DNA of 64,000 nt, taken from the NCBI GenBank assembly GCA_030824555.1, contig JAVBXK010000016.1:1-64000 (forward strand), in the 5' to 3' direction. The stretch is from a bacterium. Lineage in GTDB: Bacteria > Pseudomonadota > Gammaproteobacteria > Burkholderiales > Burkholderiaceae_C. Under the pieces are notes generated by a model. The model was not told the DNA's origin, searched no databases, and worked only from the letters and a program-made list of their open reading frames with translations. Each line of letters opens with the position of its first letter. Position 1 is the stretch's first letter. Both the position numbers and the translations under genes were made by a program. Shown here piece by piece: positions 5,863 to 15,799 of this stretch.

Positions 5863-6771
5863 TCAGCGGCTCAGCACCAGCGCACCACCCAAAACGGTTA
5901 ACCCTGCGCCCACCCACGCAGCCAGCGGCGGCTGGCGCTTGTACACCGCCCACAGCAAGGGCAGCAGCAGCACAGGGGTGACTGACGACAAAATGGCAAC
6001 CAGCCCGGCACTGCCCCCGCGCAGGGCCGCCAGGATCAGCGTCATGCCCAGGCCCATGGCCAGCGCGGCGTTCCACGCGACCAGGGCCAACACACGCGGG
6101 GTGAGCGGGTTCTGCGCTTTGGCCACCTCGGTGCCTGTGGCACGAAAAGCCAAGTGGGCTGCCAACGCCGCCAGCATGCGCACGGCCGAAGCGGCGACTG
6201 GGTCCACACCCGCTGCCATCAGGGGCTTGAGGATCAGCGTACCTACCGACTGACACAGCGCAGACAACAGCCCAAGCGCCACGCCCACCCACAAAGCACC
6301 CTTGACCTGCTCCCAGGCATGCGCCTCTTCGGCCCGTTTGCCAAAAACAATGGCCAGGAACACCCCGCCCACCAGCGTGAGCGCACCCAGCGCCACCACG
6401 CCACTCAACGTTTCGCCCAGAAACGCCCAAGCCAAAGCAACTGAAAACAGCGCGTGCGAGGCATACAGCACGCCCGAGCGACGCGGCCCCAGCCGGTTCA
6501 TGCAGGCAAACAGTGCGCTGTCGCCCACAAAAATGCCGATCAAACCTGACACGGCCAACAGCAACCACGGGTTACCCAGCGCCGGGGCGGTCAAGCTGGC
6601 CCAGCCACCTTGCACCGTGGCCAGGCTGCACAACAGCAGTGCCGCACACACCATGCGCCAACGGGTGAACGCAAACGCCCCCAGATGAGCCGAAGCAGGC
6701 GCAGCACTCAGGCTGGACACCGCCCAGCAGGCAGCAGCCCCGACCGCCAGCCATTCATGGGGAAAGGTCAT
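5863..6771 (-). CDS. EamA/DMT-family transporter
   Basis: 302 aa with about ten hydrophobic segments arranged as two EamA repeats (residues about 10-140 and 155-300). The first repeat ends with LGETLSGVVALGALTLVGG, a typical EamA signature. These inner-membrane carriers export or import small metabolites such as amino acids or nucleotide precursors; the substrate cannot be read from sequence. It is transcribed alone, convergent with yqeY and followed by the shared terminator. The next upstream gene (pmbA, same strand) starts its own unit about 90 bases away. Confidence 0.85.
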   Translation of the reverse strand: MTFPHEWLAVGAAACWAVSSLSAAPASAHLGAFAFTRWRMVCAALLLCSLATVQGGWASLTAPALGNPWLLLAVSGLIGIFVGDSALFACMNRLGPRRSGVLYASHALFSVALAWAFLGETLSGVVALGALTLVGGVFLAIVFGKRAEEAHAWEQVKGALWVGVALGLLSALCQSVGTLILKPLMAAGVDPVAASAVRMLAALAAHLAFRATGTEVAKAQNPLTPRVLALVAWNAALAMGLGMTLILAALRGGSAGLVAILSSVTPVLLLPLLWAVYKRQPPLAAWVGAGLTVLGGALVLSR

Positions 6772-6861
6772 GGTGTGGCGCGCACGCCCGTCAAAGACGG
6801 GCCGTGCCTGCTTCCGGTACAGCGCCCGACACGCTCAGGGTGTTCATGGCGCTCAAGCCGC

Positions 6862-8334
6862 TCAGTTGCCCGCGATCTTCATCCGGTTGATGAGGATGGA
6901 GCCCACGGTTTTGGCACCGTAGTTGTAGGCATCGGCCCCCACCGCTTCAATGCCCTTGAGCATGTCTTTCAGGTTGCCCGCAATGGTGATTTCTTCCACG
7001 GGGTAGGCAATCACCCCGTTTTCGACCCAGTAGCCCGATGCGCCGCGCGAGTAGTCGCCGGTCACACCGTTCACGCCCTGGCCCATCAGTTCGGTCACGA
7101 ACAGGCCAGTGCCCAGCTTGCGCAGCATTTCGGGCAGGTCGTCGCCCGGCTGGGTCTGGCGGCTGGTGAGCGTCAGGTTGTGCGAGCCCCCGGCGTTGCC
7201 CGTGGTTTTCATGCCCAGTTTGCGGGCTGAATAGCTGCTGAGGAAGTAGCCCTGCACCTTGCCCGCGCTGACCACCTTGCGTTTGGCCGTGCGCACACCT
7301 TCGTCGTCGAACGGCGAACTGCCTTTGCCGTTGATGACGTGCGGGTCTTCCAGCACGTCGATGTGGCGGGGGAACACTTGCTTGCTCAACGAGTCGAGCA
7401 GGAACGTGGTTTTGCGGTACATGGCACCGCCACTGATGGCCTGCACAAAACCGCCCAGCAGGCCGGCGGCCAGGGGGGATTCGAACAGCACCGGGCATTC
7501 GGTGGTGGCAATTTTGCGGCCGTTCAGGCGGGCCAGTGCGCGCTCGGCGGCGTAGCGGCCCACGGCTTGAGGGCTGGCCAGATCGGCCGCGTTGCGCATG
7601 CTGCTGTACCAGTGGTCGCGCTGCATCTTCGCGCCCTTGCCCGCAATGGGGGCCACCGACAGGCTGTGGCGTGAGCTGGCGTAACCGCCGCTGAAAATAC
7701 CGGGTTTGCCGCGCTCGCCACCGCGCATGTGCGCCGAAAAGAAATGCGACTGCTGGGCCGACACGCCTGCACCTTCGCTGTTGGTGATTTGCTTGCTGGT
7801 GGCAAATGCCGCTGCTTCGCATTCGAGCGCAATGCGCAAAGCCTCTTCCGACGTGAGCGCCCAGGGGTGGAACAGGTCCAGATCAGACCACTCATTGGCC
7901 ACGTCTTCGGGGTCGGGCAAGCCGGCAAACGGGTCTTCGGCGGTGAAGCGGGCAATGTCGTAGGCGGCCTGCACCGTCTGTTCGATTGCGGCCTGCGAGA
8001 AGTCTGACGTAGAGGCGTTGCCCCGGCGAGAGCCGATGTACACCGTCACGCCCAGCGATTTGTCGCGGTTGCGTTCCACGTTTTCAAGCTCGCCTTTGCG
8101 CACCGAGACGCTCAGCCCGCAGCCTTCGGACGCATCGGCCCCGGCATCGCTGGCACCCAGCTTTTTGGCGTGCGTCAGGGCCGCGTCCACCAGCTCTTCG
8201 AAACGGCCTCGGCTGTACTGGAAGCCACTGGAGGGCTCGTCATTGACGACTGTAGGGGGCGCAGGTCGCGCGGCAGCAGCCGCAGCGGAGGTTCGTTTGG
8301 AGCGGGGCACGGGGCGGTCGGATGGTGTATTCAT
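6862..8334 (-). CDS. pmbA: Metalloprotease PmbA (TldE)
   Basis: 490 aa. The C-terminal half contains GVNGVTGDYSRGASGYWVEN, diagnostic of TldE/PmbA, and the N-terminal half contains SVRKGELENVERNRDKSLG. PmbA pairs with TldD to form a protease that processes modified peptides such as microcin precursors and degrades CcdA in E. coli; the HExxxH motif is in TldD, not here. About 35 residues rich in Ala and Pro at the start precede the conserved domain. I use the ATG at 8334 rather than an upstream in-frame codon. The divergent darP gene next door is a conserved arrangement in proteobacteria. Confidence 0.93.
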   Translation of the reverse strand: MNTPSDRPVPRSKRTSAAAAAARPAPPTVVNDEPSSGFQYSRGRFEELVDAALTHAKKLGASDAGADASEGCGLSVSVRKGELENVERNRDKSLGVTVYIGSRRGNASTSDFSQAAIEQTVQAAYDIARFTAEDPFAGLPDPEDVANEWSDLDLFHPWALTSEEALRIALECEAAAFATSKQITNSEGAGVSAQQSHFFSAHMRGGERGKPGIFSGGYASSRHSLSVAPIAGKGAKMQRDHWYSSMRNAADLASPQAVGRYAAERALARLNGRKIATTECPVLFESPLAAGLLGGFVQAISGGAMYRKTTFLLDSLSKQVFPRHIDVLEDPHVINGKGSSPFDDEGVRTAKRKVVSAGKVQGYFLSSYSARKLGMKTTGNAGGSHNLTLTSRQTQPGDDLPEMLRKLGTGLFVTELMGQGVNGVTGDYSRGASGYWVENGVIAYPVEEITIAGNLKDMLKGIEAVGADAYNYGAKTVGSILINRMKIAGN

Positions 8335-8473
8335 GGCGGCAGCTATGATACTTTCCAAGCATCCGGCACGCTGGCACGCCTGCCCATTGCGCCCTGATAA
8401 CGTTTCAGTAGCGTCTCAGCAGCGTCCCCGTCACGCCCCATTAACGCCCAAAAGGCAACCGTTCCCCCTATCC

Positions 8474-9142
8474 ATGTCCAGAAAACCCAAGCGCGGCTAT
8501 TACGTCAAAGGCCATTTCGTTGCCGAGGGCAGCGAGCTCGACTTTGAGCTCAAGGCCGAACTGAAGGGCACCACCGAACTCAGCAAGACCGACCTGAAAC
8601 GCGAAAGCGACAAGCTGCAAGCCATCGGTGAAAACCTGCTGACGCTGCGTGCCGACCTGCTGGCGGGTCTGGGCTTGTCTGACAAGCTGATGGATGCCAT
8701 CGCCGATGCCAAACGCATCACCAACTTCGAAGGCCGTCGCCGCCAGATGCAGTTCATTGGCAAGCTGATGCGCCTGCTCGATGCCGACACCGTGCGCGCC
8801 GCCGAGGCCGCACTGGAAGCGCAGCACAAAGGCAGCGCCGAAGAAAAGCTGGCTTTGCACCTGGCAGAACAGTGGCGCGACCGTCTGCTGGCCGACGACC
8901 AGGCCTTGACCGAATGGTTTGTCGTGGAGCGTGAAGCGGGCTTCGAGACTGACCCCCAGCACCTGCGAGCACTCATTCGCCAGGCCCGCAAAGATGCCGC
9001 AGCCAAGCAGCCACCTGAAAGTGCCGGTGCAGCCGTGCGCCATGGCAAGGCATACCGTGACATCTTCCGCATCGTCAAACAGGCGCTGACAGCGGACGAG
9101 CCCGAAGCCGACGAAGGCGATGGCGAAGACGCCGGAAACTGA
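8474..9142 (+). CDS. darP: Ribosome biogenesis factor DarP (YjgA, DUF615)
   Basis: 222 aa. The conserved DUF615 core runs from about residue 25 to 190, with ELSKTDLKRE, ITNFEGRRRQMQFIGKLMR and AYRDIFRIVKQ. In E. coli DarP binds 50S subunits late in assembly and supports maturation of the peptidyl-transferase centre. The start at 8474 gives MSRKPKRGYY; longer reading into pmbA's upstream region is not protein-like. Divergent from pmbA and followed 26 bases later by mog, so probably co-transcribed with it. The acidic tail (EADEGDGED) is unremarkable. Confidence 0.92.
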   Translation: MSRKPKRGYYVKGHFVAEGSELDFELKAELKGTTELSKTDLKRESDKLQAIGENLLTLRADLLAGLGLSDKLMDAIADAKRITNFEGRRRQMQFIGKLMRLLDADTVRAAEAALEAQHKGSAEEKLALHLAEQWRDRLLADDQALTEWFVVEREAGFETDPQHLRALIRQARKDAAAKQPPESAGAAVRHGKAYRDIFRIVKQALTADEPEADEGDGEDAGN

Positions 9143-9168
9143 ACAGACTCCACACATTGCGAGCGAAC

Positions 9169-9798
9169 ATGACCACACCCGACACCCTGACACCCACAGC
9201 GGACAACGGCGCTCACGACCCCATCACCATCGGCATCGTCTCCATCAGCGACCGCGCCAGCGCTGGCACCTACGAGGACAAAGGCCTGCCCGCCTTGCGC
9301 GAATGGACCTTGAAGGCGCTGAAAAATCCCATCACTTTCGTCGAACGGCTGATTCCTGACGAGCAGGATGCCATCAGCGCGGCTTTGGTTGAACTGGTGG
9401 ACACCGCCCGGTGCTGTCTGGTGCTGACCACTGGTGGCACAGGTCCCGCCCTGCGCGACGTGACCCCCGAAGCCACGCTGGCCATTGCCCACAAAGAGAT
9501 GCCGGGCTTTGGCGAGCAAATGCGCCAGATCAGCTTGAACTTCGTGCCCACGGCCATCCTGTCGCGACAGGTGGCCGTGATCCGGCACAACAGCCTCGTC
9601 ATCAACCTGCCGGGGCAACCCAAGTCGATTGCCGAAACGCTGGAAGGCCTGCGGGGCGACGATGGCAACACAAAAGTACCGGGTATCTTTGCCGCTGTGC
9701 CGTACTGCATCGACCTGATTGGCGGCCCGTACATCGAAACGCACGACGCGGTCTGCAAGGCCTTCCGGCCTAAAAACGCGGTGCGTGCGCCCAGATAA
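9169..9798 (+). CDS. mog: Molybdopterin adenylyltransferase
   Basis: 209 aa. IGIVSISDRASAG at residues 17-29 and TTGGTGPALRDVTPEAT near 90-106 are the MoCF-domain signatures of MogA/Mog. The enzyme adenylylates molybdopterin before molybdenum insertion in cofactor biosynthesis. The ATG at 9169 is preferred over an in-frame ATG four codons upstream; either is possible. It directly follows darP on the same strand, so the two are probably one transcript. No other molybdenum-cofactor gene is in the window. Confidence 0.92.
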   Translation: MTTPDTLTPTADNGAHDPITIGIVSISDRASAGTYEDKGLPALREWTLKALKNPITFVERLIPDEQDAISAALVELVDTARCCLVLTTGGTGPALRDVTPEATLAIAHKEMPGFGEQMRQISLNFVPTAILSRQVAVIRHNSLVINLPGQPKSIAETLEGLRGDDGNTKVPGIFAAVPYCIDLIGGPYIETHDAVCKAFRPKNAVRAPR

Positions 9799-9875
9799 CG
9801 CCGCACGTCGCCCGCTTGGAACGTGGCCTTCCGATCTGTGCGCGCTGACGCATCAGGTGCACAAGCAGGCTGGAC

Positions 9876-10652
9876 TCACTTGCCTACCAGCTCGTTCAGT
9901 TTGTCGGCCTCGAAGCACTCTTCGCGCTGGGCATCGCAGGGCATGCAATCGGTCGGCGCGCAGGGGCGTTGCGCCGTGAGCTTTTCGATGGCCTGCCACA
10001 GCAGCGCAATCTGGTGTTCGTGGCCGGAGGCGCCGCTGATCAGGCCGCGCAAAGCCTGGCTGACGGGGTCGTCTTCCTGCGTCACGCCATAGGCCGTGAA
10101 TGGCGTGGCTTCGGTGGCATCGGCGCTGGTATCGGCCTTGGACGGGATGATGCGGGCCGGGATGCCCACCGCCGTGGCACCGGCCGGCACGGGCTTGATG
10201 ACCACGGCGTTGCTGCCGATCTTGGCCCCGTCGCCCACGGTGAACCCGCCCAGCACCTTCGCACCTGCACTGACCACCACATCGCGCCCCAGCGTGGGGT
10301 GGCGTTTGGCGCCCTTGTACAGGCTGGTGCCGCCCAGGGTCACGCCCTGGTAGATGGTGCAACCGTCGCCGATTTCGGCCGTCTCGCCCACCACAGTGCC
10401 CATGGCGTGGTCGAAAAACACACGGTCGCCGATGCGTGCACCGGGATGGATCTCAATGCCGGTCAGGAACCGTGCTGTGTGCGAAAGGTAGCGGCCCAGC
10501 CACTTCAGCCCGTGCGTCCAGCACCAGTGGGCCGGGCGGTGCAGGATGAGCGCGTGCAAGCCGGGGTAACAGGTCAGGACCTCGAACCAGGTGCGGGCCG
10601 CAGGGTCGCGGTCCAGGATGCATTGGATGTCGGTGCGCAGTCGTTTGAACAT
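9876..10652 (-). CDS. cysE: Serine O-acetyltransferase
   Basis: 258 aa. The enzyme makes O-acetylserine from serine and acetyl-CoA, the first step of cysteine synthesis. The left-handed beta-helix hexapeptide repeats run from about residue 65 to 165: [44 protein letters not shown]. The catalytic His lies in [12 protein letters not shown]. The N-terminal helical domain is shorter than in E. coli CysE, as in the plant/Bacillus-type short form. The tail carries five Cys ([16 protein letters not shown] plus one), which is unusual and could bind metal or be redox sensitive. It converges with mog and lies 12 bases downstream of trmJ on the same strand. Confidence 0.92.
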   Translation of the reverse strand: MFKRLRTDIQCILDRDPAARTWFEVLTCYPGLHALILHRPAHWCWTHGLKWLGRYLSHTARFLTGIEIHPGARIGDRVFFDHAMGTVVGETAEIGDGCTIYQGVTLGGTSLYKGAKRHPTLGRDVVVSAGAKVLGGFTVGDGAKIGSNAVVIKPVPAGATAVGIPARIIPSKADTSADATEATPFTAYGVTQEDDPVSQALRGLISGASGHEHQIALLWQAIEKLTAQRPCAPTDCMPCDAQREECFEADKLNELVGK

Positions 10653-10664
10653 GGCAAAAGGTTA

Positions 10665-11588
10665 TCAGACGGCAGCAGGGGTCTGGCCACCCACGTCGGT
10701 TGGGCCTGCACCCGGCGGGGTCGCAACTGGGGTCGCGGCAGACACTGAGATGGCAGCGAACGGCTCAGCTTGAGCCGTTGCAGGTCGCTCCCCGTGTGCA
10801 GCCTCGGGGCTGGCGACGGCTTTTTGCATGGCTTTGGCAATGCCGCGCAGGATGTGGATGTCCTCTTCCGTCAGGTCGGCGCGGTTGAACAGCTGGTTCA
10901 GGCGGGGCATCAGTTTTTTCGGTGCAGCCGGGTCCAGAAAGCCCACGTCCACCAGCGCCTGCTCCCAATGCGCCAGCATGCCTTGCAGCGCCTGGGCGCT
11001 GGCGGGGCGCACCGGTGCCGCACCCGATGGAGGCAAGGCAAACCCACCCAGCGCCTGGCGCCACTCGTAGGCAATGAGCTGCACAGCCGCCGCCAGGTTG
11101 AGCGACCCGAAATCGGGCCGCGTGGGGATGTTCAGGCACACATGGCTGCGGTACACGTCTTCGTTGCGCATGCCAAACCGTTCGCTGCCAAAAAGGAACG
11201 CCACGCCCAATGGCTTGGCATTGAAATTTGAAGCTTTTTCAGACTCCACCGCTTGATTGGCGGATAAAGTTTGCTTTTCTTTCAGGAGTATCTCGAAATG
11301 TTCGCGCGGGAAACGCGTGGGGGGCCCGAAATCGCGCGGGGTCATGGCCGTGGCGCACAGGTGGCTGATGCCGTCCAGCGCTTCGTCCAGCGTGTCGACG
11401 ATGCGTGCTTTGTTGAGCACATCGTTGGCACCGCTGGCGCGCTGAATGGTTTCTTCACGGCGCAGCACATTGGGCCAACGGGGTGCCACCAGCACCAGGT
11501 CGTCGAAGCCCATGGTCTTCATGGCGCGGGCCGTGCCACCGACGTTGCCGGCGTGGCTGGTCTGGATCAGGATGAATCGTGTGTGCAT
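10665..11588 (-). CDS. trmJ: tRNA (Cm32/Um32) methyltransferase TrmJ
   Basis: 307 aa SPOUT methyltransferase. [19 protein letters not shown] at residues 5-23 and [14 protein letters not shown] near 132-145 are TrmJ signatures; it methylates position 32 of the tRNA anticodon loop. Residues about 101-127 ([12 protein letters not shown]...FNAKPLG) are encoded by a copy of the interspersed repeat (11222-11290), inserted in frame in the loop before the conserved GSERFG motif. The C-terminal 50 residues are Ala/Pro-rich and not conserved. Start ATG at 11588; divergent from suhB and followed closely by cysE. Confidence 0.9.
   Translation of the reverse strand: MHTRFILIQTSHAGNVGGTARAMKTMGFDDLVLVAPRWPNVLRREETIQRASGANDVLNKARIVDTLDEALDGISHLCATAMTPRDFGPPTRFPREHFEILLKEKQTLSANQAVESEKASNFNAKPLGVAFLFGSERFGMRNEDVYRSHVCLNIPTRPDFGSLNLAAAVQLIAYEWRQALGGFALPPSGAAPVRPASAQALQGMLAHWEQALVDVGFLDPAAPKKLMPRLNQLFNRADLTEEDIHILRGIAKAMQKAVASPEAAHGERPATAQAEPFAAISVSAATPVATPPGAGPTDVGGQTPAAV
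11222..11290. repeat. Interspersed repeat copy inside trmJ
   Basis: CACCGCTTGATTGGCGGATAA then AGTTTGCT resembles one half of the inverted pair at 5653-5732 (ACCGCTTGTATTCATTCAACA then GTTTGCTAT). The preceding bases (AAATTTGAAGC) and following T-rich bases also fit. The insertion keeps the trmJ frame. Confidence 0.55.
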
Positions 11589-11729
11589 GAAATGCTGCAA
11601 GGTCAGGCGACCCTGGGTCGAACCGTTAAAATGACGGGATCGATTGTCGCCGCCCTCATCCCGGGTGCGCTGGCAAACCCGCTGCCCGTCACCGCGATCC
11701 TGCGGCCACCCCTGCTCTTCACACAAGTC

Positions 11730-12725
11730 ATGTCGACCCAACTGCACCCCATGCTCAACGTGGCCATCAAGGCCGCCCGCACCGCTGGTTCCATCATCAA
11801 CCGCGCCGCGCTCGACGTCGAGTCCGTGCGCGTGGCTGCCAAACAGACCAATGATTTCGTCACCGAAGTGGACAAAGCGGCCGAAGCCGCCATCATCGAA
11901 ACCCTGCTGACGGCCTACCCCGACCACGGCATCCTGGCCGAAGAGTCCGGGGAAAAAGCCGGCATACACGGCGGTGCAGACCACGTCTGGATCATCGACC
12001 CGCTGGACGGCACGACCAACTTCATCCACGGTTTCCCCGTGTACTGCGTGAGCATTGCCCTGGCCGTCAAAGGCAAGCTGGAGCAAGCCGTGGTGTACGA
12101 CCCTTCCCGCAACGACCTGTTCTGTGCCACCAAGGGCCGTGGCGCGTACCTGAACGATCGCCGCATCCGTGTGGCCAAGCGCACCCACCTGCGCGACACG
12201 CTGCTGAGCACGGGCTTTCCATTCCGCCCTGGTGACGAAATGAAACCCTTTTTGGCCATGCTGGGCGACGTGATGCCACGCTGTGCCGGTGTGCGCCGCC
12301 CGGGCGCTGCCGCACTCGACCTGGCCTACGTGGCCGCCGGTTTTGCCGATGGTTTCTTTGAAAAAGGCCTGTCCCCCTGGGACATGGCCGCTGGCGCGCT
12401 GCTGGTGACTGAAGCCGGTGGCCTGGTAGGCAACTTCACGGGCGAGTCCGACTTTTTGCACCAGGGTGAATGCCTGGCGGCCAACCCAAAGATCTACAGC
12501 CAGCTGGTGGGTGTGATCGGCAAGTACAGCAAATTTGCCAGCGCTGGCGACAAAGCCACCGTGCGCCAAACCCTCCAGGCTGCTGTGCAGCCGATCGCTG
12601 GCGCATCCAGCGAGGCACCCGCAGTGGTCAACGCTTCGGCTGGTGACAGTGAGGCCGCTGCACCCGCGCCCGCGCCCGCAGCATCTGGCCCTGACCACAG
12701 CACGGCCACCGACGCACCGTTCTGA
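11730..12725 (+). CDS. suhB: Inositol-1-monophosphatase SuhB
   Basis: 331 aa. The metal-binding FIG-superfamily motifs are present: EESGE near residue 71, [14 protein letters not shown] near 89-102 and [17 protein letters not shown] near 216-232. SuhB hydrolyses inositol monophosphate and also joins NusA/B/E/G antitermination complexes in rRNA transcription. The catalytic domain ends near residue 270; the last 60 residues are an Ala/Pro/Ser-rich extension ([13 protein letters not shown]) not needed for activity. The ATG at 11730 gives [10 protein letters not shown], the normal N terminus. Divergent from trmJ. Confidence 0.92.
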   Translation: MSTQLHPMLNVAIKAARTAGSIINRAALDVESVRVAAKQTNDFVTEVDKAAEAAIIETLLTAYPDHGILAEESGEKAGIHGGADHVWIIDPLDGTTNFIHGFPVYCVSIALAVKGKLEQAVVYDPSRNDLFCATKGRGAYLNDRRIRVAKRTHLRDTLLSTGFPFRPGDEMKPFLAMLGDVMPRCAGVRRPGAAALDLAYVAAGFADGFFEKGLSPWDMAAGALLVTEAGGLVGNFTGESDFLHQGECLAANPKIYSQLVGVIGKYSKFASAGDKATVRQTLQAAVQPIAGASSEAPAVVNASAGDSEAAAPAPAPAASGPDHSTATDAPF

Positions 12726-12773
12726 CCCTGCCCCACCCCTCTTCTCTGCAATCGGGGGCGGCAGGCCCTTGGT

Positions 12774-15743
12774 TCAGGCGTCGAACAGCCCCGGCTGGCC
12801 GGTTTGCGCCACCGGCGGCACCACAGGCGGCGGCTTGGCCAGCCTGACATGCGACGCATCCAGGTTCAGGCTGAACCAGAACGTGGCGCCCTGCCCAGGA
12901 CGGGCATCGGCCCACACACGCCCCCCGTGGCGCTCGACCACGCGGGCCACCACCGCCAGCCCCACGCCAGAACCATCGAAATCGGCAGGTGAGTGCAGGC
13001 GCTGGAACAAGCCAAACAGCTTGTCCGTGTGCGCCATGTCAAACCCCACACCGTTGTCGCGCACGAACCAGGCCGCGGCACTGCCCGACCACCCGACTGC
13101 GATGCGGGGCTTGTCTGCCTTGGCCGAATACTTCAGTGCGTTGTCGATCAGGTTGAACATCAGCAACCTGAGCAACGATGCATCGCCCTGCGCCAACGGC
13201 ATCGGCTCGATGTCCACTTCGGCATTCGGGTAGGCCGCCGCCATCGCGCGAACCGCGTCTTGCGCCATGGCCGCCAGATCAACCTCCACGGGTGTGAGAT
13301 CGGCCCTCACCACTTTGAACAGCTGCAACAGGTCGGTGATCATCACCCCCATGCGCCGCGACGCTTCAGTGATGCGTGCAAACAGTTCCCGCCCGTCGGG
13401 GCTGAGCCGGTCGGCTTCGTCTGCGGCGATCAGCGCGGCAAAGCCGTTCACGGCACGCAAGGGGCCACGCAGGTCGTGGGCAATCGAGTACGACAGGGCT
13501 TCCACGTCGTGCATGGTGCGCTCCAGTTCCAGCGTGCGCTGGGCCACCCGCTGCTCCAGCGTTTCGTTCAGTAGCCTGACTTCTTCGCCGCGTTCACGGG
13601 CGGCGTCCACCGCCTCAATGAACGGCGTCACGTCGGCGTAGGTGCGCACAAACCCGCCACCAGGCAACGGGTCTGACTTGATTTCCAGGTAACGGCCTTT
13701 GAGCGTGCGCCGCACGTAACGGCGGGGCACAGTGTCGTCAATGGCACCCGATCCCGACAGCACGTAATCACGCGCGTCCGGGTGCACCAGCGTCAGGCCG
13801 GGGCCGAAGTCGCCCCGCTGTGTCTGCCTGCGCACCAAGTCGGTCAGCATCGGCATGGTCGCCAGCAGACTGTCGGGCATGTCAAGGATGCGGCAGACCT
13901 GGTCGTTGTACAGCTTCACACGCCCGTCTGCCCCCACCACCATCAGCCCCTGGCTCATGGCGTGCAAGGTGGTTTCAAGGGCTTCCGTGCGCTCTTTCAG
14001 CAACTCGCTGGTGACGCGCAGCGCGTCGTCAGCGTGCTTGCTCTCGGTGATGTCGATCGACGTGCCCGACATCACCTTCGGGCGTCCGTCGGGGTGACGG
14101 ACATTGATGCGCCCCCGTTCCAGCAGCCACACCCAATGGCCGGCCTTGTGTCTGAACCTGAACTGGCATTCGTAGTGGTCCTTCTGGCCATCGATGTGCA
14201 GTTTGTTGGCCTGTTTCAGCCGGTCTTCGTCGGCCGGGTGCAGCAGCAATGCATACAGCGCGCCCACCTGCCTGGGCAGCTCATCGACCGTGTAACCCAC
14301 CAGGGACGCGAAGCGGTCGTTCACCGTGACCTCGTCGGTTTCGATGTGCCACTCCCAGGTGCCCGCGCGGGTGCCGTCGATGATGCCGTCCAGCCGCTCC
14401 TTGGCCGCCAGCAAGGCCTGCTGGCTTTGCCAGGTGGCGGTCACGTCGGTGTAGGTGCGCATCACCTCGCCACCGGGCAGGATCCAGCGTTGGATTTCGA
14501 GGATGCGTCCGTCGCGCGTGCGCCGACGGTACAGGGCTGGCAGCCTCAGGGAGTTGTCAGGGGCTTTCATGAAAGACCTGACCACCGGGTCGTCGATCCA
14601 CTCGCAATCGGGGCCAAAGTCCCCCCGTGCGTTCTGAAAGGCGAACACCTCCAGATCGTGGGGCCGCGTGGCCATGAAGGACTCCGGCAACGCCAGCAAG
14701 GCCAGCGCACGCTGGTTGTAGACCGTGCAGTTGCCACGGGCATCGGTCATCAGCAGCCCTTGGTCGATGCTGTTGAACGTGGTCTGCAGCACGTGGGTGG
14801 CCTGGCTGCGTTGCATGTCTATGCGGCGTGCCACCACCAGTTGGCCGATGGTGTCCAGAAGGGGCCGCAACAGCTCAATGTGCTGGGGGGTGTAGCCACC
14901 CGGCCGGTTGGCCAGGCCCACCATGGCCAGCAGTTGCCCCGGCGTGCCCACCGGTAGCCCCAAAAAGGCGTGCAAAGGTGGGTGCCCGCGCGGCGTGCCG
15001 CTCGCTCGTGGATCGGCTGCGGGCGCATTGGTCAGCACGGGCTCTCCGGTGCGCAGTGCACTGCCGAACAGCGTGTTCAGGTTGCGAAACGCCATGCCTG
15101 CACCGTCTGCGTCGGCATGGGCCTTGCGTGATGCATCGTCCCAGGCCAGGTTGCTCAGGGCGTGAATCTGCAACCAGGGCACGTCGGGGCTGTCGTAAAA
15201 CACCTCACCCACGAAACCGAACGCGCTGTGTGTCAACGCCAGCAAATCGGTCAGCAGCGAATTGAACGCCGCCCGGTTGTCTGTCGTCTGGATGAAGCTG
15301 GCCTGCGCGCGGCTGATGGCGCTCAGCAGCCCATGCTGCTGGTGCAGCGTGCGCGTGGTGTCGCGGTGACGCAGCGCACTGTTGATTTGCGCCAGCATGA
15401 CCGCACCGAACCCGTCATGCGTGGCTTCCACCACGTAGTCGGCAAACCCCTGCTCCAATGCCTGCGCAGCCACGGCCTCGAAGCCTGGCTCCACTGACAT
15501 GACGCGCAAAACACCGGAGGTGGGCAACTCGGCCGTGAGGGCTTCGCCATCGGGCAACTGGTGGTGGATCAACAACAAGTCGATCCGGTCCCTGGCCAGC
15601 GCCAGGCGCGCCTGGTTCAGCGTGCTCACGTGGACCAGTTTCCAGGGCTTTGCATCGTGTGCAATGGCTGCACGGATGCAGTCAGCCGCCGCAGCCAGCC
15701 CGCCTACCTTGAGAATGACAACCATGGAATGTGCCCGAGACAT
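12774..15743 (-). CDS. Multi-PAS sensor histidine kinase with degenerate receiver
   Basis: About 989 aa, no membrane segment, probably cytoplasmic. Order: a receiver-like domain (residues 1-120), a GAF-like domain (about 140-310), a PAS_7 domain (about 330-450), a PAS_3/PAC domain (about 450-580), a second PAS_7 domain (about 600-710), a coiled coil, HisKA with [15 protein letters not shown] (His about 755), and HATPase with [10 protein letters not shown] and [13 protein letters not shown]. In the receiver the phosphoacceptor position reads [12 protein letters not shown], with His where Asp is expected, so it probably cannot be phosphorylated. No partner response regulator is adjacent. Transcribed divergently from mutS; the start among several ATGs is uncertain. 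Confidence 0.85.
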   Translation of the reverse strand: MSRAHSMVVILKVGGLAAAADCIRAAIAHDAKPWKLVHVSTLNQARLALARDRIDLLLIHHQLPDGEALTAELPTSGVLRVMSVEPGFEAVAAQALEQGFADYVVEATHDGFGAVMLAQINSALRHRDTTRTLHQQHGLLSAISRAQASFIQTTDNRAAFNSLLTDLLALTHSAFGFVGEVFYDSPDVPWLQIHALSNLAWDDASRKAHADADGAGMAFRNLNTLFGSALRTGEPVLTNAPAADPRASGTPRGHPPLHAFLGLPVGTPGQLLAMVGLANRPGGYTPQHIELLRPLLDTIGQLVVARRIDMQRSQATHVLQTTFNSIDQGLLMTDARGNCTVYNQRALALLALPESFMATRPHDLEVFAFQNARGDFGPDCEWIDDPVVRSFMKAPDNSLRLPALYRRRTRDGRILEIQRWILPGGEVMRTYTDVTATWQSQQALLAAKERLDGIIDGTRAGTWEWHIETDEVTVNDRFASLVGYTVDELPRQVGALYALLLHPADEDRLKQANKLHIDGQKDHYECQFRFRHKAGHWVWLLERGRINVRHPDGRPKVMSGTSIDITESKHADDALRVTSELLKERTEALETTLHAMSQGLMVVGADGRVKLYNDQVCRILDMPDSLLATMPMLTDLVRRQTQRGDFGPGLTLVHPDARDYVLSGSGAIDDTVPRRYVRRTLKGRYLEIKSDPLPGGGFVRTYADVTPFIEAVDAARERGEEVRLLNETLEQRVAQRTLELERTMHDVEALSYSIAHDLRGPLRAVNGFAALIAADEADRLSPDGRELFARITEASRRMGVMITDLLQLFKVVRADLTPVEVDLAAMAQDAVRAMAAAYPNAEVDIEPMPLAQGDASLLRLLMFNLIDNALKYSAKADKPRIAVGWSGSAAAWFVRDNGVGFDMAHTDKLFGLFQRLHSPADFDGSGVGLAVVARVVERHGGRVWADARPGQGATFWFSLNLDASHVRLAKPPPVVPPVAQTGQPGLFDA

Positions 15744-15799
15744 GGGAACGAGATAATAGGCCAGATGCCCCGACCCGCCGGGCCAAAACACCGCCTTTG

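Noticed and set aside
10665-12698. A 677-codon minus-strand frame spanning trmJ and suhB
   Set aside because: Only the part from 11588 downward is TrmJ; the upstream part is a shadow of suhB.
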